A DNA stretch of 64,000 bases. Origin: Halobellus captivus (GTDB taxonomy: Archaea > Halobacteriota > Halobacteria > Halobacteriales > Haloferacaceae). Positions within the stretch are counted from its first letter, which is position 1. Each line of letters opens with the position of its first letter. Positions 45,470 through 54,116 of this stretch are shown here, piece after piece. The stretch spans positions 205,376 through 269,375 of the forward strand of contig NZ_VJXQ01000004.1 of assembly GCF_007655485.1 (NCBI RefSeq), in the 5' to 3' direction. The notes beneath the pieces were generated by a model, which was given only the letters and a program-made list of their open reading frames with translations, did no database searches and had not been told where the DNA came from. A program made the translations under genes and the position numbers.

Positions 45470-45904
45470 ATGAACATCAAACAACTATTCACGGAAGAGC
45501 GTGCTGTCAGCCCGGTTATCGGCGTCATTCTAATGGTAGCGATCACGGTCATTCTCGCGGCCGTTATCGGTGCGTTCGTGCTGAATCTCGGTCAGGGGAT
45601 CGGCCAGTCGGCCCCGCAGGCGACGTTCGAGATCAACTCGACGAATCTCGATTCGAACCAGAATGCGACGATTACGCACTCAGCTGGTGATTCCATTGAG
45701 AAGACGAATCTGTACGTGAACGGAGATATCGTTCAAGATGGAGCACAAGTAGATAACCTTTTGAACACCATCAACGGCGATACGGTAAGCTCTGGCGAGA
45801 GTTTCGAGGTGGAGACCAACGCGGATAACGGAACGATCCGCGTCACCTGGCAAGCCGAGGACGGCAGCAGTTCCTCGACGCTCCGGACGTTCGAGTACCA
45901 ATAA
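45470..45904 (+). CDS. Archaeal type IV pilin (PilA-like)
   Basis: 144 residues. After the processing site region comes the invariant Pilin_N H-domain RAVSPVIGVILMVAITV (residues 12-28) extended by ILAAVIGAFVLNLG, then a Thr/Ser/Asn-rich globular domain with several N-x-S/T sequons. A prepilin peptidase (PibD) would cut just before the hydrophobic helix, and pilins assemble into adhesive filaments whose H-domain also regulates motility in Haloferax. The ATG at 45470 gives the family-typical start MNIKQLFTEE. Confidence 0.95.
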   Translation: MNIKQLFTEERAVSPVIGVILMVAITVILAAVIGAFVLNLGQGIGQSAPQATFEINSTNLDSNQNATITHSAGDSIEKTNLYVNGDIVQDGAQVDNLLNTINGDTVSSGESFEVETNADNGTIRVTWQAEDGSSSSTLRTFEYQ

Positions 45905-45996
45905 CGTCCGCTCGATTCCCGGGATTAATTCCTCGTACAGTTTCTGTAGGGACAGTTTTTGCCTCCTACGAGCACTAATTCGGTAGCCCTCCGGCG

Positions 45997-46878
45997 GTGA
46001 CGACGATGATCGATGAAATAGCACTCGCCAGAACCTACAATCCCCGCAGTTACGCCGATCCGGCGGACCAACTCGACGACTACCGGCGGGTCAAACGGTA
46101 CGTGAACCGCCACCCGAACGCCGGTCGGACCGCCGTCGGAACCGCGTTGGATCTGCCGCCGAGTCGAGTCCGAGGCTGGATGGACGGCGGCAAACCCGAT
46201 GCCGTCAACGGGGTCGAATGCGCGCGAAAACACGGATGGCTGGATATCGCGATGGCGGATCCCCACACCGCGGCGTTCGCGGAGTGTGTCATCGGCGTGT
46301 TCGCCTGCGGGAGTATCGATCGGCGGTGGACCGTCGCGTACGCTCCGGCCGCCGACCGAAGTCGATACCGGCTGTGGAACCGCCTGTCGGCGCTCGGCGT
46401 CGAACCCACCCGTCGGCACAGGAGCGCGCCGACCAGACCGACTGAACTGCTGCCGGGCGTCGACGGCTCGGTATTCGCCCGCTGTCTGGGCGCCGCGGGT
46501 GCACCGCGCGGGACGAAAAACGCAGCGACTACCCCGCCACTTCCCTCGTGGCTGCTCGAGACAGATCTCGAAAGCCGACGGCGGTGTGTCGAACTCTACC
46601 TGCTCGAACGCGGCACCATATACGAGGACAAAGAGACCGTTGTACTTCGGAGTCGGAACCGATCGGAAGCGTACCGCCAGTCGCTCGCGCACCTCTGTCG
46701 ATCGGTCACAGACGAGGAAGTCTCCGTGGGTGCGAACGTGGTCCTTTCGGCCGCTGCCGCCCGAGAGCTACGACCCGACGCGGATGGATCCCCGTTGTTC
46801 GAGATCCTTCCGACCGAGACCGACAGTTCGCTCTCCTCCGGGGGCACCAAGCGCAGTCGCTCGGTTCGCGGGTACTAA
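45997..46878 (+). CDS. HTH protein with a degenerate LAGLIDADG-endonuclease fold
   Basis: 293 residues. Residues ~33-80 form a helix-turn-helix (GTALDLPPSRVRGWMDGG). Then two repeats follow the LAGLIDADG layout: a helix FAECVIGVFACGSID (about 94-108) with a strand and LWNRLSALGVEP helix, and a second helix block ESRRRCVELYLLERGTIYED (about 192-211). In active homing enzymes each helix ends in a metal-binding Asp/Glu before Gly; here these read ACGSI and LERGTI, so catalysis is doubtful. The protein is probably a sequence-specific DNA-binding regulator, comparable in principle to bacterial WhiA. An ATG at 46006 is an alternative start. Confidence 0.75.
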   Translation: MTTMIDEIALARTYNPRSYADPADQLDDYRRVKRYVNRHPNAGRTAVGTALDLPPSRVRGWMDGGKPDAVNGVECARKHGWLDIAMADPHTAAFAECVIGVFACGSIDRRWTVAYAPAADRSRYRLWNRLSALGVEPTRRHRSAPTRPTELLPGVDGSVFARCLGAAGAPRGTKNAATTPPLPSWLLETDLESRRRCVELYLLERGTIYEDKETVVLRSRNRSEAYRQSLAHLCRSVTDEEVSVGANVVLSAAAARELRPDADGSPLFEILPTETDSSLSSGGTKRSRSVRGY

Positions 46879-46970
46879 GAGCGACATACTTCTGAGAGCA
46901 GCGTACCCGCGAAAGCGAATTCGGTTCGAGGAGAAAAACGCGTATCAGCGTGCCGCGAAGATCGCGTCTC

Positions 46971-47624
46971 CTACAGTTCCTCGTAGGGCTGGACGACGAC
47001 GAATCCGTCAGTTCCCTCGAAGTTCATCTGATACCGTTCGCCGGACTCCTGGCCGATCATATCCGAGAGATTGCGGTTCACCTGCACGTTCGGGGAGGTG
47101 CCGCTCCACGCGACCGTCGCACTGGGATCGGTCGCGACCGGAGGTTCCAACACGAGCGGGTCACCGTGGGTCGTGATGGCGACGTAGCCGGGGCCCTCGA
47201 GGAACACGTTGGTGAACCCACCGGCGAACGAGCCAGCGAGGCTGTCGATTGTGCTGATTTCGTAGGAAACGTCGTTCTCGAAGGCCAGGACGTCCTCACC
47301 GTTGACGGTGATCGAGTCGTCCGCCGACAGTTCCAGTATCTGTACTTTCTTCTGGTGATCTGCGAGATACACGTGACCGCTCCCTTCGACCGTCATCACC
47401 GGCGTGCCTTCCCCAGTGGCCGCTTGTTTCAGAAAGCCAGTGATCCCGCCCTCCGCGGAGGCGCGTCCGGTGAACGTGAGGTCTCCGGAGTACGCGATCA
47501 TCGATCCCGCCTTCGCCAGGACCGAACCCTCGACCGCGACGTCGAGCGTATAGCTGTTCTCGAGTTGGAACGATTCGTCGGAGACACGGGGAACGTGTTC
47601 GGATTTGAATTGCTCGATATTCAT
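46971..47624 (-). CDS. AIM24 family protein
   Basis: 217 residues, all beta-rich, with the repeated Gly-rich strands of the AIM24/TIGR00266 family (SVLAKAGSMIAYSGDLTF, VFLEGPGYVAI, GERYQMNFEG). The family forms a double-stranded beta-helix. Function in archaea is unknown; related genes influence mitochondrial membrane organisation in yeast. Its start faces the partition-like cassette. Confidence 0.9.
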   Translation of the reverse strand: MNIEQFKSEHVPRVSDESFQLENSYTLDVAVEGSVLAKAGSMIAYSGDLTFTGRASAEGGITGFLKQAATGEGTPVMTVEGSGHVYLADHQKKVQILELSADDSITVNGEDVLAFENDVSYEISTIDSLAGSFAGGFTNVFLEGPGYVAITTHGDPLVLEPPVATDPSATVAWSGTSPNVQVNRNLSDMIGQESGERYQMNFEGTDGFVVVQPYEEL

Positions 47625-48065
47625 CGTTTCACGGAGCCAGGGCGACTCCAGCGGCAGAACGACCCCCGAAGCGAAGAAAGTATGGGTCGATATCGTCGGC
47701 TACCGCCGGAACCGTGCTTCTAGAATGGAACCCAGTACACGGATTCAGGACTGCCATTCCCGGCTGAATGTGTGGAAATTCATCGACGTCAGCATATAGA
47801 CAGCCCACAGGGAGACAGTAAGAAAGTCCACTTATGCCACACAGTCATTCACCGAACTCATTAGTATTGTTCATTAGTTGTGTTCATTACATTCAATCAG
47901 GAACACCGTTAATGGATGGTATTCATTAATAGGCTTAAAGGAAAACAGTACAGAGTTGTTTCAATGAAGATCACGAATTTATGGTGTTCGATATGAAACA
48001 TCATTCATCGAATTCCGGAATGCGTCTGGAGAACATTCAAGGTGAAGCCAATCGTTGGGCCGGTA
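47625..48065. other. Intergenic region carrying the iteron array and parA promoter
   Basis: About 440 bases, AT-rich relative to neighbours, with no convincing gene. It contains the 13-bp-periodic repeats at 47845-47935 and presumably the divergent promoters of AIM24 and parA. Confidence 0.6.
47845..47935. repeat. 13-bp-periodic iteron array (TCATTA units) upstream of parA
   Basis: Units beginning TCATT start at 47845 (TCATTCACCGAAC), 47858 (TCATTAGTATTGT), 47871 (TCATTAGTTGTGT), 47884 (TCATTACATTCAA) and 47923 (TCATTAATAGGCT), all separated by exact multiples of 13. The two registers between (47897 TCAGGAACACCGT and 47910 TAATGGATGGTAT) keep the spacing but have diverged. A further TCATTC at 48001 is also in phase. 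Regular short direct repeats ahead of a ParA gene resemble centromere/operator sites of partition operons. Confidence 0.75.
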
Positions 48066-48941
48066 ATGCTCGCATACTCGACGTACAGTGAGGCAGGTGG
48101 GGTCGGAAAAACCACCACCGCGGCGAATCTCGCGGTGGCGCACGCACGGGCCGGACTCAAGCCCCTCGTCGTCCCGCTTGATCCGCAGGACGGGGACCTC
48201 TCACGGCTGTTCGGCGTGGACAACCGACGGACCGAATCCGTGGACAACATCGTCCGGCATATGATCCGTCGACCCAAGGGCGAGTTCGACGCGCTCGTGC
48301 GGACGGTCGAGGGCGTCGACATTATCCCGGAGCACAACATGCTCTCCGATCTCGCGGAGTACCTGCAGCGAGAGAAGGAGCAATCGGAAGCGATGGGCGA
48401 AGCCTTCGGCGTCCACGCACAACTCCTCCGCGTTCTCAGAGAAGCGGGAGTGCCGGACAACTACGATGTGCTCATCTGTGACCCTCCAGCAACGGAAGGG
48501 CCGCACCTCTACAACGCGATCAACGCGACGCGATCGCTCGTGATTCCCGTTGAACCGAGTGCAAAGGGACAGGCGGCCGTCGAAGGGTTAGAGGAACTCG
48601 TCTCTGGCTTCGAGGAACAACTCGACGTGAAAGTCGGTGTCCTCGCCGCGATTCCGATGGGATTCAAAAATACCCGCGATCAGCGAGAGATCCTCGACGG
48701 GATCAACTACCCGGTCCCAGAAATCATCGGCGAGCGGGCGTCGTTGATGGAGGGATGCTGGATGCAGCAGTGCTCGGCGTTCGCGTACGTTCGCGAGCAT
48801 CGAGAGCGCCGACGTGACTACGAGCTGGAGACGCTCGCGCAGTTCGACCGACTCGCAAGGCATTTAGAAAAAGAGGTGGCACTGGAGGCGCCGAATCCAC
48901 CGGCGCCGGGGGACGTCGACCACGAGGTGATGACCGCATGA
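48066..48941 (+). CDS. ParA/MinD-superfamily ATPase
   Basis: 291 residues from the ATG at 48066 (48042 is an in-frame alternative). The Walker A region reads YSEAGGVGKTTTAANLA: the P-loop lysine (Lys15) is present but the deviant-Walker 'signature' lysine is replaced by Ala (Ala10). Walker A' is LVVPLDPQDGDLS and Walker B is DVLICDPPATEG. The protein lacks an N-terminal HTH, as in type Ib ParA. Its stop overlaps the next start in an ATGA junction. A role in segregation or positioning of DNA or a large complex is inferred. Confidence 0.92.
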   Translation: MLAYSTYSEAGGVGKTTTAANLAVAHARAGLKPLVVPLDPQDGDLSRLFGVDNRRTESVDNIVRHMIRRPKGEFDALVRTVEGVDIIPEHNMLSDLAEYLQREKEQSEAMGEAFGVHAQLLRVLREAGVPDNYDVLICDPPATEGPHLYNAINATRSLVIPVEPSAKGQAAVEGLEELVSGFEEQLDVKVGVLAAIPMGFKNTRDQREILDGINYPVPEIIGERASLMEGCWMQQCSAFAYVREHRERRRDYELETLAQFDRLARHLEKEVALEAPNPPAPGDVDHEVMTA

Positions 48942-49336
48942 CTGGAATGAAACAGGGAGCCGGCGAGAACCCGTTCGCGGACGATACGCCGTCCGAGGAC
49001 GACGGAGGCACCGACGAGATTCCGGAGGCCGGAAGCGAACGCGAGGAATCTACCGAACCCGATGGTAAGAACGAATCCACCGGGCGAGAACCGATGCAGA
49101 TTCCGTACAAATTCAGACGCGACGGCGTGCAGGACGGCCGTAATCGGGTCCCGCTCTTTCTGCAACCCGAAACGAAGACCGCGGAACGGGAGACGCTTCG
49201 GGATCTGGAAGACACCTTCGGCGACAGCGTCTCGCTCACGGATCTCAGAGAGGCGCTCGTTCTGGTCGGCCTCGAACACACGAACGAGGTCGAAGAACAA
49301 CTGGAGGAGTGGGGATACGGGATGACGTTCGAGTGA
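48938..49336 (+). CDS. Small ParA-partner protein (DUF8160-like)
   Basis: 132 residues. The first ~50 are acidic and disordered (Asp, Glu, Gly, Ser). The last ~80 form a compact domain: MQIPYKFRRDGVQDGR, VPLFLQPETKTAERE, then helices to the C-terminus. Four-base overlap with parA implies coupled synthesis. By position it is the candidate centromere-binding or adaptor protein; no standard DNA-binding motif is visible apart from the basic KFRRDG segment. The DUF number is from memory. Confidence 0.8.
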   Translation: MTGMKQGAGENPFADDTPSEDDGGTDEIPEAGSEREESTEPDGKNESTGREPMQIPYKFRRDGVQDGRNRVPLFLQPETKTAERETLRDLEDTFGDSVSLTDLREALVLVGLEHTNEVEEQLEEWGYGMTFE

Positions 49337-49677
49337 CCGAGTCGTACGCGCCGAAATAAACTCTACACTGATATATGATCGTCTATCGGGCGCTGGAGTA
49401 CACACTTCGCAAGCCACGGTCGCTAACTGCCCAGGATACACGATAATCATCGGCGTTCGGTGCGCCGGGAACGATAGTAGATATTGTAACTGAGAAATCA
49501 GCCGCTTGCGCGCCGTATCGTGCGAACGGGGTAGTATATGCGTACGAACAGTTTTGGGCTTATTAGGAATGTACAGGACTCCGCTTCATCTAATACCTAA
49601 AGGGGGGATACGCTCCGGTCTGCGTGGTGGGTTCGCCGGGCGGCAGGGTTGTAAGCGAGTGGCCCATGTATCGAGCC
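49337..49677. other. Intergenic segment, promoter of the GST-like gene
   Basis: About 340 bases without a gene. A GGGCTTATTAGG stretch at about 49556-49567 is a possible TATA element. Nothing else is evident. Confidence 0.5.
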
Positions 49678-50658
49678 ATGGGCAGGAATATGCTCGTCGA
49701 CGGCGAATGGCGGACCGATATCGAACCGTATACCGACGAAACCGGCGCGTTCGACCGCGCCCAGACGTCGTTCCGTGACCGGATCCAGAACGATGAAGAT
49801 AGTCGATTCCAACCGGAACCGGGTCGATATCACCTCTACATCGCCAGGAACTGTCCGTGGGCTCACGGTGCGGCACTTACTCGTCGCCTGGCGGGCCTGA
49901 CTGAGATCGTCTCGATGGACGTCGTCGATCCGTGGCGCGAGAACGACGGCTGGGAGTTCACGCCCGCGAAGGAGGGCTGTACGAGAGATACGGTCAACGG
50001 ATGTGACTACCTCCGGAACGTGTACGTCTTGGCTGACCCGGAATTCACCGGTCGCGTGACGGTACCAGTGCTGTGGGACAAGAGGAGAGAAACCATCGTC
50101 AACAACGAATCGATCGAGATAATGCGGATGTTCGCCACAGAATTCGACGAGTACGGCGACACCGTCGATCTATATCCCGACGGGTATCACGCCGAAATCG
50201 ACAGCATCATCGAGTCGATCTACGACTCGATCAACAACGGAGTCTACCGGGCTGGCTTCGCCGATTCACAGGCCGCATACGATGAGGCGGTCACGGACGT
50301 CTTCGACGCCCTGGATCGCTGGGACGGGGTACTCGCCAACCAGCGATACCTTGCTGGCGATCGACTCACGCTCGCCGACGTACGGCTGTTTCCGACGCTG
50401 ATCCGGTTTGACGAGTGTTATCACACCGCTTTCAAGTGTAATAAGCAGTATCTCCACCAGTACGACCACCTCTGGCCGTATCTACGCGATCTCTACCAGA
50501 CGCCAGGTTTCGCGGAGACAGTACGGATGGAACACATCAAAGACGACGGCTACTACCAGGGGGAAATCACACCGATCGGGCCCGGACTCGATTTCGAGCA
50601 ACCGCACGACCGTGACCGTTTCCCGACTGTCAACGGAACGACGGCCCAAAGGTCGTAG
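49678..50658 (+). CDS. Glutathionyl-hydroquinone reductase-like (xi-class GST) protein
   Basis: About 326 residues. The active-site motif ARNCPWAHG, with the catalytic Cys, and the downstream VPVLWDKRRETIVNNESIEI are those of the YqjG/ECM4 family, followed by the all-helical C-terminal domain (YLAGDRLTLADVRLFPTLIRFD). These enzymes remove thiol groups from quinone conjugates. Haloarchaea are known for gamma-glutamylcysteine rather than glutathione, so the natural thiol probably differs. In-frame starts at 49624, 49666, 49678 and 49690 exist; 49678 (MGRNMLVDGEW) suits the family. Confidence 0.92.
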   Translation: MGRNMLVDGEWRTDIEPYTDETGAFDRAQTSFRDRIQNDEDSRFQPEPGRYHLYIARNCPWAHGAALTRRLAGLTEIVSMDVVDPWRENDGWEFTPAKEGCTRDTVNGCDYLRNVYVLADPEFTGRVTVPVLWDKRRETIVNNESIEIMRMFATEFDEYGDTVDLYPDGYHAEIDSIIESIYDSINNGVYRAGFADSQAAYDEAVTDVFDALDRWDGVLANQRYLAGDRLTLADVRLFPTLIRFDECYHTAFKCNKQYLHQYDHLWPYLRDLYQTPGFAETVRMEHIKDDGYYQGEITPIGPGLDFEQPHDRDRFPTVNGTTAQRS

Positions 50659-51602
50659 TTTTCGATTGGTGACCTACCTCGACACAGTGGGGGAGTAGCC
50701 GTGTGGGGGCATTGGTTAGAGTTCGCGGCCGGGAAGCGCCTCCTCGACCGTCCAGAATGAGATAGTTCGCACCGGCTTCGGTCGCGAAACCGATACTGTC
50801 GTCCACGAGGGCACCCTCAAAGCGGAACGGGAAACGGGTCCGATCCGACGCACGTTCCAAACATCCGAGTGTTGTAGTTTCGTTTTGGTATTTCCAACGA
50901 TGTGACTTCAGCAGGAAAATGACATTCGAGTTTCCAGAAGGTAGTCCTAATGAGATCGTGGTTAGTCGAACAATGGAAAGATTCTCCGTGTTAATATGAA
51001 GTTACTTCGGTAAAGTAATATTAAAATGTAATATTAATTAGTATAAGAGATAATAGATGAATAAGCGGCGATTTGATCGTGAGACGATGAGTTTCAAAAT
51101 GAATTGTCCGGTTCAGATTGAGTCGTCCCTCGATAGACGACAGAGCAGTCAACGATATATTTGTCCGACATTACCGAACGAATAGAACGTTGTAGAGAGT
51201 AAAACGACCGAGTTCCATCGACAACAAGCCACCTCTGAGATCGACGAGTACAACGAGACACCGATCTAAGCGTCCAAAATCGAGTGGTGATCCAGATAGC
51301 AGTAATCACGGGTGACATAAATAACATGCGTACGGTTGTTAGTACATTGTATTGCATTTCGACGGCACAAGTGACACCACCGTAAGCAACTCAATACATA
51401 CACAGAACCCTCAGAGCCCATCAAAGTTCGCTACCAAAGAGGTTGAATCGGATTTTGTCCGGTAATACCGTACACAATGTGGAACGATAGACGGAGCGTT
51501 CACAGCGAAAGAGAAACGGGCAGACGGATCTCAAAAGGAAAGAGACGTGACGGGTCGTCGAACGAGAAAGAGCGAAATTGCCAAAAGCGGTCGAGAGGAA
51601 CC
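50659..51602. other. ~0.94 kb AT-rich gap without an intact gene
   Basis: No frame here is convincing. The first 200 bases contain a possible glutamate-synthase remnant (listed separately). The rest, especially 50880-51480, is much lower in GC than flanking DNA and is full of stops, consistent with decayed mobile or acquired DNA. No terminal repeats could be paired. Confidence 0.6.
50735..50830 (-). pseudogene. Possible remnant of an FMN-binding glutamate synthase-like gene
   Basis: One minus-strand frame reads FEGALVDDSIGFATEAGANY then LILDGRGGA, which resembles the FMN/barrel strand region (AGA.Y..LDGRGG) of archaeal glutamate-synthase-related proteins. Nothing recognisable continues on either side, so at most about 32 codons survive. 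The match is from memory and short. Confidence 0.3.
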
Positions 51603-53129
51603 CTATTCGTTGGATTTGAGCTTATACCGCTCGATCTTACCGCTCGGATTTCGGGGCAGTTCGTCGATGAACCGGTACTCGCGCGGTCGCTTGTAATCGG
51701 CCAGGTCGTCGCTGTCTTTGCACCACTGATCGAGTTCTTCCGCCGTGACATCGCCGCTCCGTTCGACGAACGCGACCACGATCGATCCCCACTCGTCGTC
51801 GGGATGACCGACGACACCGACGTCCGAAACGCCAGGATGCGTCAGCAGGACGTCCTCGACTTCCGTGGGGTGGATGTTCTCGCCGCCGCTGATGATCATA
51901 TCGTCGACGCGACCGGTGATGACGATCCGGTTTTCCTCGGTCAGACGTGCGGCGTCACCCGTGTAAAGCCAGCCCTCGTGGATGGCCTCTGCAGTCGCTT
52001 CGGGCTTGTTCCAGTACCCGTCGAACGACACCGAGGAGTCGGTGTTGACGATGAGTTCGCCCTGTTTTCCGGGGTCGACTCGGTCGTTCGGATCATCGCT
52101 TCCGATCTCGACCACGCGGGTCTCGATTCCCACGTTCGCAGGGCCGGTCACCGTCGGATCGCCGATATCGTGGAGATCGAGATATGCGAGGGTACCGTAC
52201 ACCTCAGTGGTCCCGTAGAGGTTCGCGATGTGGTCGGGCTCGAACGTCTCGATCGCCCGGTCGAAGATCGACTGGCTCATCGGCGCACCGGAGTAACCGA
52301 TCGCCCGGACCGATGAGAGATCCGTCTCATCGATCGCATCGCTGTCGAGCATATTCGCGAAGATCGTCGGCGCCTCGTGAAGGGCGGTCACCTGATGCTC
52401 CTCGATGGCGCGGACGGCGATCTCGGGGTCGAACTGCGACATACAGAGGTACGTCCCGCTCATCGAGAGCAGTCCGCAGAGGATACCGTGCAGACCGACA
52501 GTGTGATACAGCGGCATAACGCCGATCAACGTCTCCTCGAGGTAGTACCGTTGCCCGAGCGAGTTGATGATCCACCGGTCAACCGTCGCCTCGTGGTCCA
52601 GCGGAATGCCTTTCGGATCACCCGTCGTCCCCGAGCTGTACAGCATCACGCTCGGATCGTCGTGGGCGACAGACACGTCGGGCCGCTCGGGAGCCGAGTC
52701 ACTGAAAGACTCGAACGACTCCGCGAAGTCAGGGGTTTCATCGCCAACGTAGACCATATCCAGATCGAATCCGTCTGCGATGCCCGCGACGGATTCCCGC
52801 GAAATCGAATCGAAAAAGAACAGTTCCGGATCGGAGTCCTGGAGGTGATACCGAACCCCACCGGCGGCGAGGCGGAAGTTGAACGGGACGGCGACGACAC
52901 CGGCGAGCTGCGTTCCGAGGAACGTGATCACGTGCTCGGGACGGTTAGCCATACAGATCGCGACGCGATCGCCGGGGTCGATACCTCGGTCGTGAAGCTC
53001 GTTCGCGACGGCGTACGCCCGCGTCTGTACCTCGGCGTAGGTCAGCTCCTCGTCGCCGTTGAGATGGACGATTGCGGGCCGCTCGGGAGTGCGCGCGACC
53101 GATTGTTCGAACAGTTGTGGGAACAGCAT
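51603..53129 (-). CDS. AMP-dependent acyl-CoA synthetase (ANL superfamily), copy 1
   Basis: 508 residues. The AMP-binding signature MLYSSGTTGDPKGIPLDH (about residue 165), the GYSGAPMS and YGTTEVYG motifs, the hinge TGRVDDMIISGGENIHP and the catalytic C-terminal lysine in RNPSGKIERYKL are all present. It activates a carboxylate to its acyl-CoA via the acyl-AMP. Substrate not readable; context with a demethylase-like gene suggests an aromatic or medium-chain acid. It is a paralogue of the gene at 55.8-57.3 kb and lies downstream of the IclR regulator on the same strand. Confidence 0.95.
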   Translation of the reverse strand: MLFPQLFEQSVARTPERPAIVHLNGDEELTYAEVQTRAYAVANELHDRGIDPGDRVAICMANRPEHVITFLGTQLAGVVAVPFNFRLAAGGVRYHLQDSDPELFFFDSISRESVAGIADGFDLDMVYVGDETPDFAESFESFSDSAPERPDVSVAHDDPSVMLYSSGTTGDPKGIPLDHEATVDRWIINSLGQRYYLEETLIGVMPLYHTVGLHGILCGLLSMSGTYLCMSQFDPEIAVRAIEEHQVTALHEAPTIFANMLDSDAIDETDLSSVRAIGYSGAPMSQSIFDRAIETFEPDHIANLYGTTEVYGTLAYLDLHDIGDPTVTGPANVGIETRVVEIGSDDPNDRVDPGKQGELIVNTDSSVSFDGYWNKPEATAEAIHEGWLYTGDAARLTEENRIVITGRVDDMIISGGENIHPTEVEDVLLTHPGVSDVGVVGHPDDEWGSIVVAFVERSGDVTAEELDQWCKDSDDLADYKRPREYRFIDELPRNPSGKIERYKLKSNE

Positions 53130-53242
53130 ACAGCGTCATATATTCGTACAGATCGTAATAATTTTTCCTGTTTATGCGACTGAAATCTGTGCTACGATAC
53201 GATCCCGACGCAGTGTTATCAGAAGTTGACGCCGCCTCTGAC

Positions 53243-54001
53243 TCAGTAGAACCGGTAGTTGACGCTTATCTCCTCGGCGGCCGCGCGCACGTTCTGAATG
53301 AGGTTCTCCCGATACTCATCTTGCTGCAGTCGGCCGGTCGGACACGCCACGGAAACGCTGCCGAGCAGTTCGCCGTCTTCGATCACCGGACACGCCACGA
53401 AACCGATTCCGACCACCTGCTCTTCGTGGTCGATAGCGTACCCCTGTTCTCGGATCTGCTGCAGTTCATCGCGGAGGGCCGCCGGGTCTGTGATGGTGTG
53501 TTCTGTGACCGCTTCAAGTTCGTCGACCGAGAGAATCTCCTCGATTCGCGGTTCTGGAAGATTCCCAAGAAGGACTTTCCCGGCGGCGTGGGTGTGAATC
53601 GGCGTTCGAAATCCGGGGTAGGTGCCGGTCTGAACGGACGTGATGTCACCCTCCTCGTGGAGCATCACCCACTCACCCGACTCCTCCTGGCCGAGTTGAG
53701 CCAGTTCGCCGGACTGCTCGGAGAGCTTTCCCAAGACGATGTCAGAGGAGTGGAAGAACCGGTTCCGGTACTTGAGGCGGCTTCCCCGCTGGAGAAATCG
53801 ATAACCGATCCGATATTTACCCGCCTCTCTGACGACGAAGCCGGTCGCTTCCAACGAGACGAGGTAGTCGTGTGCTGTACTCCGGTTGACGTCCATCAGG
53901 GCCGCGATCTTCGCTGGACCGGCCTCCCGCTCGCGTTCCAGCAGGTCGAGCACCTCGAACGCCCGCGAAACCGTCTGGAGTGGAACCGTATCGGAGCTCA
54001 C
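53243..54001 (-). CDS. IclR family transcriptional regulator
   Basis: 252 residues from a GTG at 54001 preceded by GAGGGGGGC. The N-terminal winged helix (LQTVSRAFEVLDLLE, then IAALMDVNRSTAHDYLVSLE) and C-terminal IclR effector domain (HTHAAGKVLLGNLPE, IGFVACPVIEDGELLGSVSVACP) are complete. IclR proteins typically control catabolic operons in response to an aromatic or small-acid ligand. It is divergent from the LigM-like gene with ~115 bases between, the likely operator. Longer in-frame starts upstream are antisense to the demethylase gene and not used. Confidence 0.93.
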   Translation of the reverse strand: MSSDTVPLQTVSRAFEVLDLLEREREAGPAKIAALMDVNRSTAHDYLVSLEATGFVVREAGKYRIGYRFLQRGSRLKYRNRFFHSSDIVLGKLSEQSGELAQLGQEESGEWVMLHEEGDITSVQTGTYPGFRTPIHTHAAGKVLLGNLPEPRIEEILSVDELEAVTEHTITDPAALRDELQQIREQGYAIDHEEQVVGIGFVACPVIEDGELLGSVSVACPTGRLQQDEYRENLIQNVRAAAEEISVNYRFY

Positions 54002-54116
54002 ATCCGTAGTTAGCCCCCCTCGAATATGAAACGAGTGGTCGTCTCGGACGAGGAGATTCACACCGGTTAGGAAATAATTAAATAATATTGGAAGAAATGT
54101 ATTCTCAGGCACCACT
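54002..54116. promoter_or_regulatory. Divergent IclR/demethylase promoter region
   Basis: Between the GTG of iclR and the ATG of the GcvT-fold gene lies an AT-rich core (TAATTAAATAATATT, about 54075-54089), 28-42 bases upstream of the latter start, a probable TATA element. IclR would be expected to bind here, though no clear palindrome is visible. Confidence 0.45.

Noticed and set aside
47845-47935. CRISPR or transposon end
   Set aside because: Only 5-8 bases are shared per 13-bp unit and there is no spacer structure or target-site duplication; iterons fit better.
51094-51357. 87-codon minus-strand frame in the AT-rich gap, possibly a transposase fragment
   Set aside because: No DDE-type motif or family signature could be recognised and no flanking inverted repeats were found.
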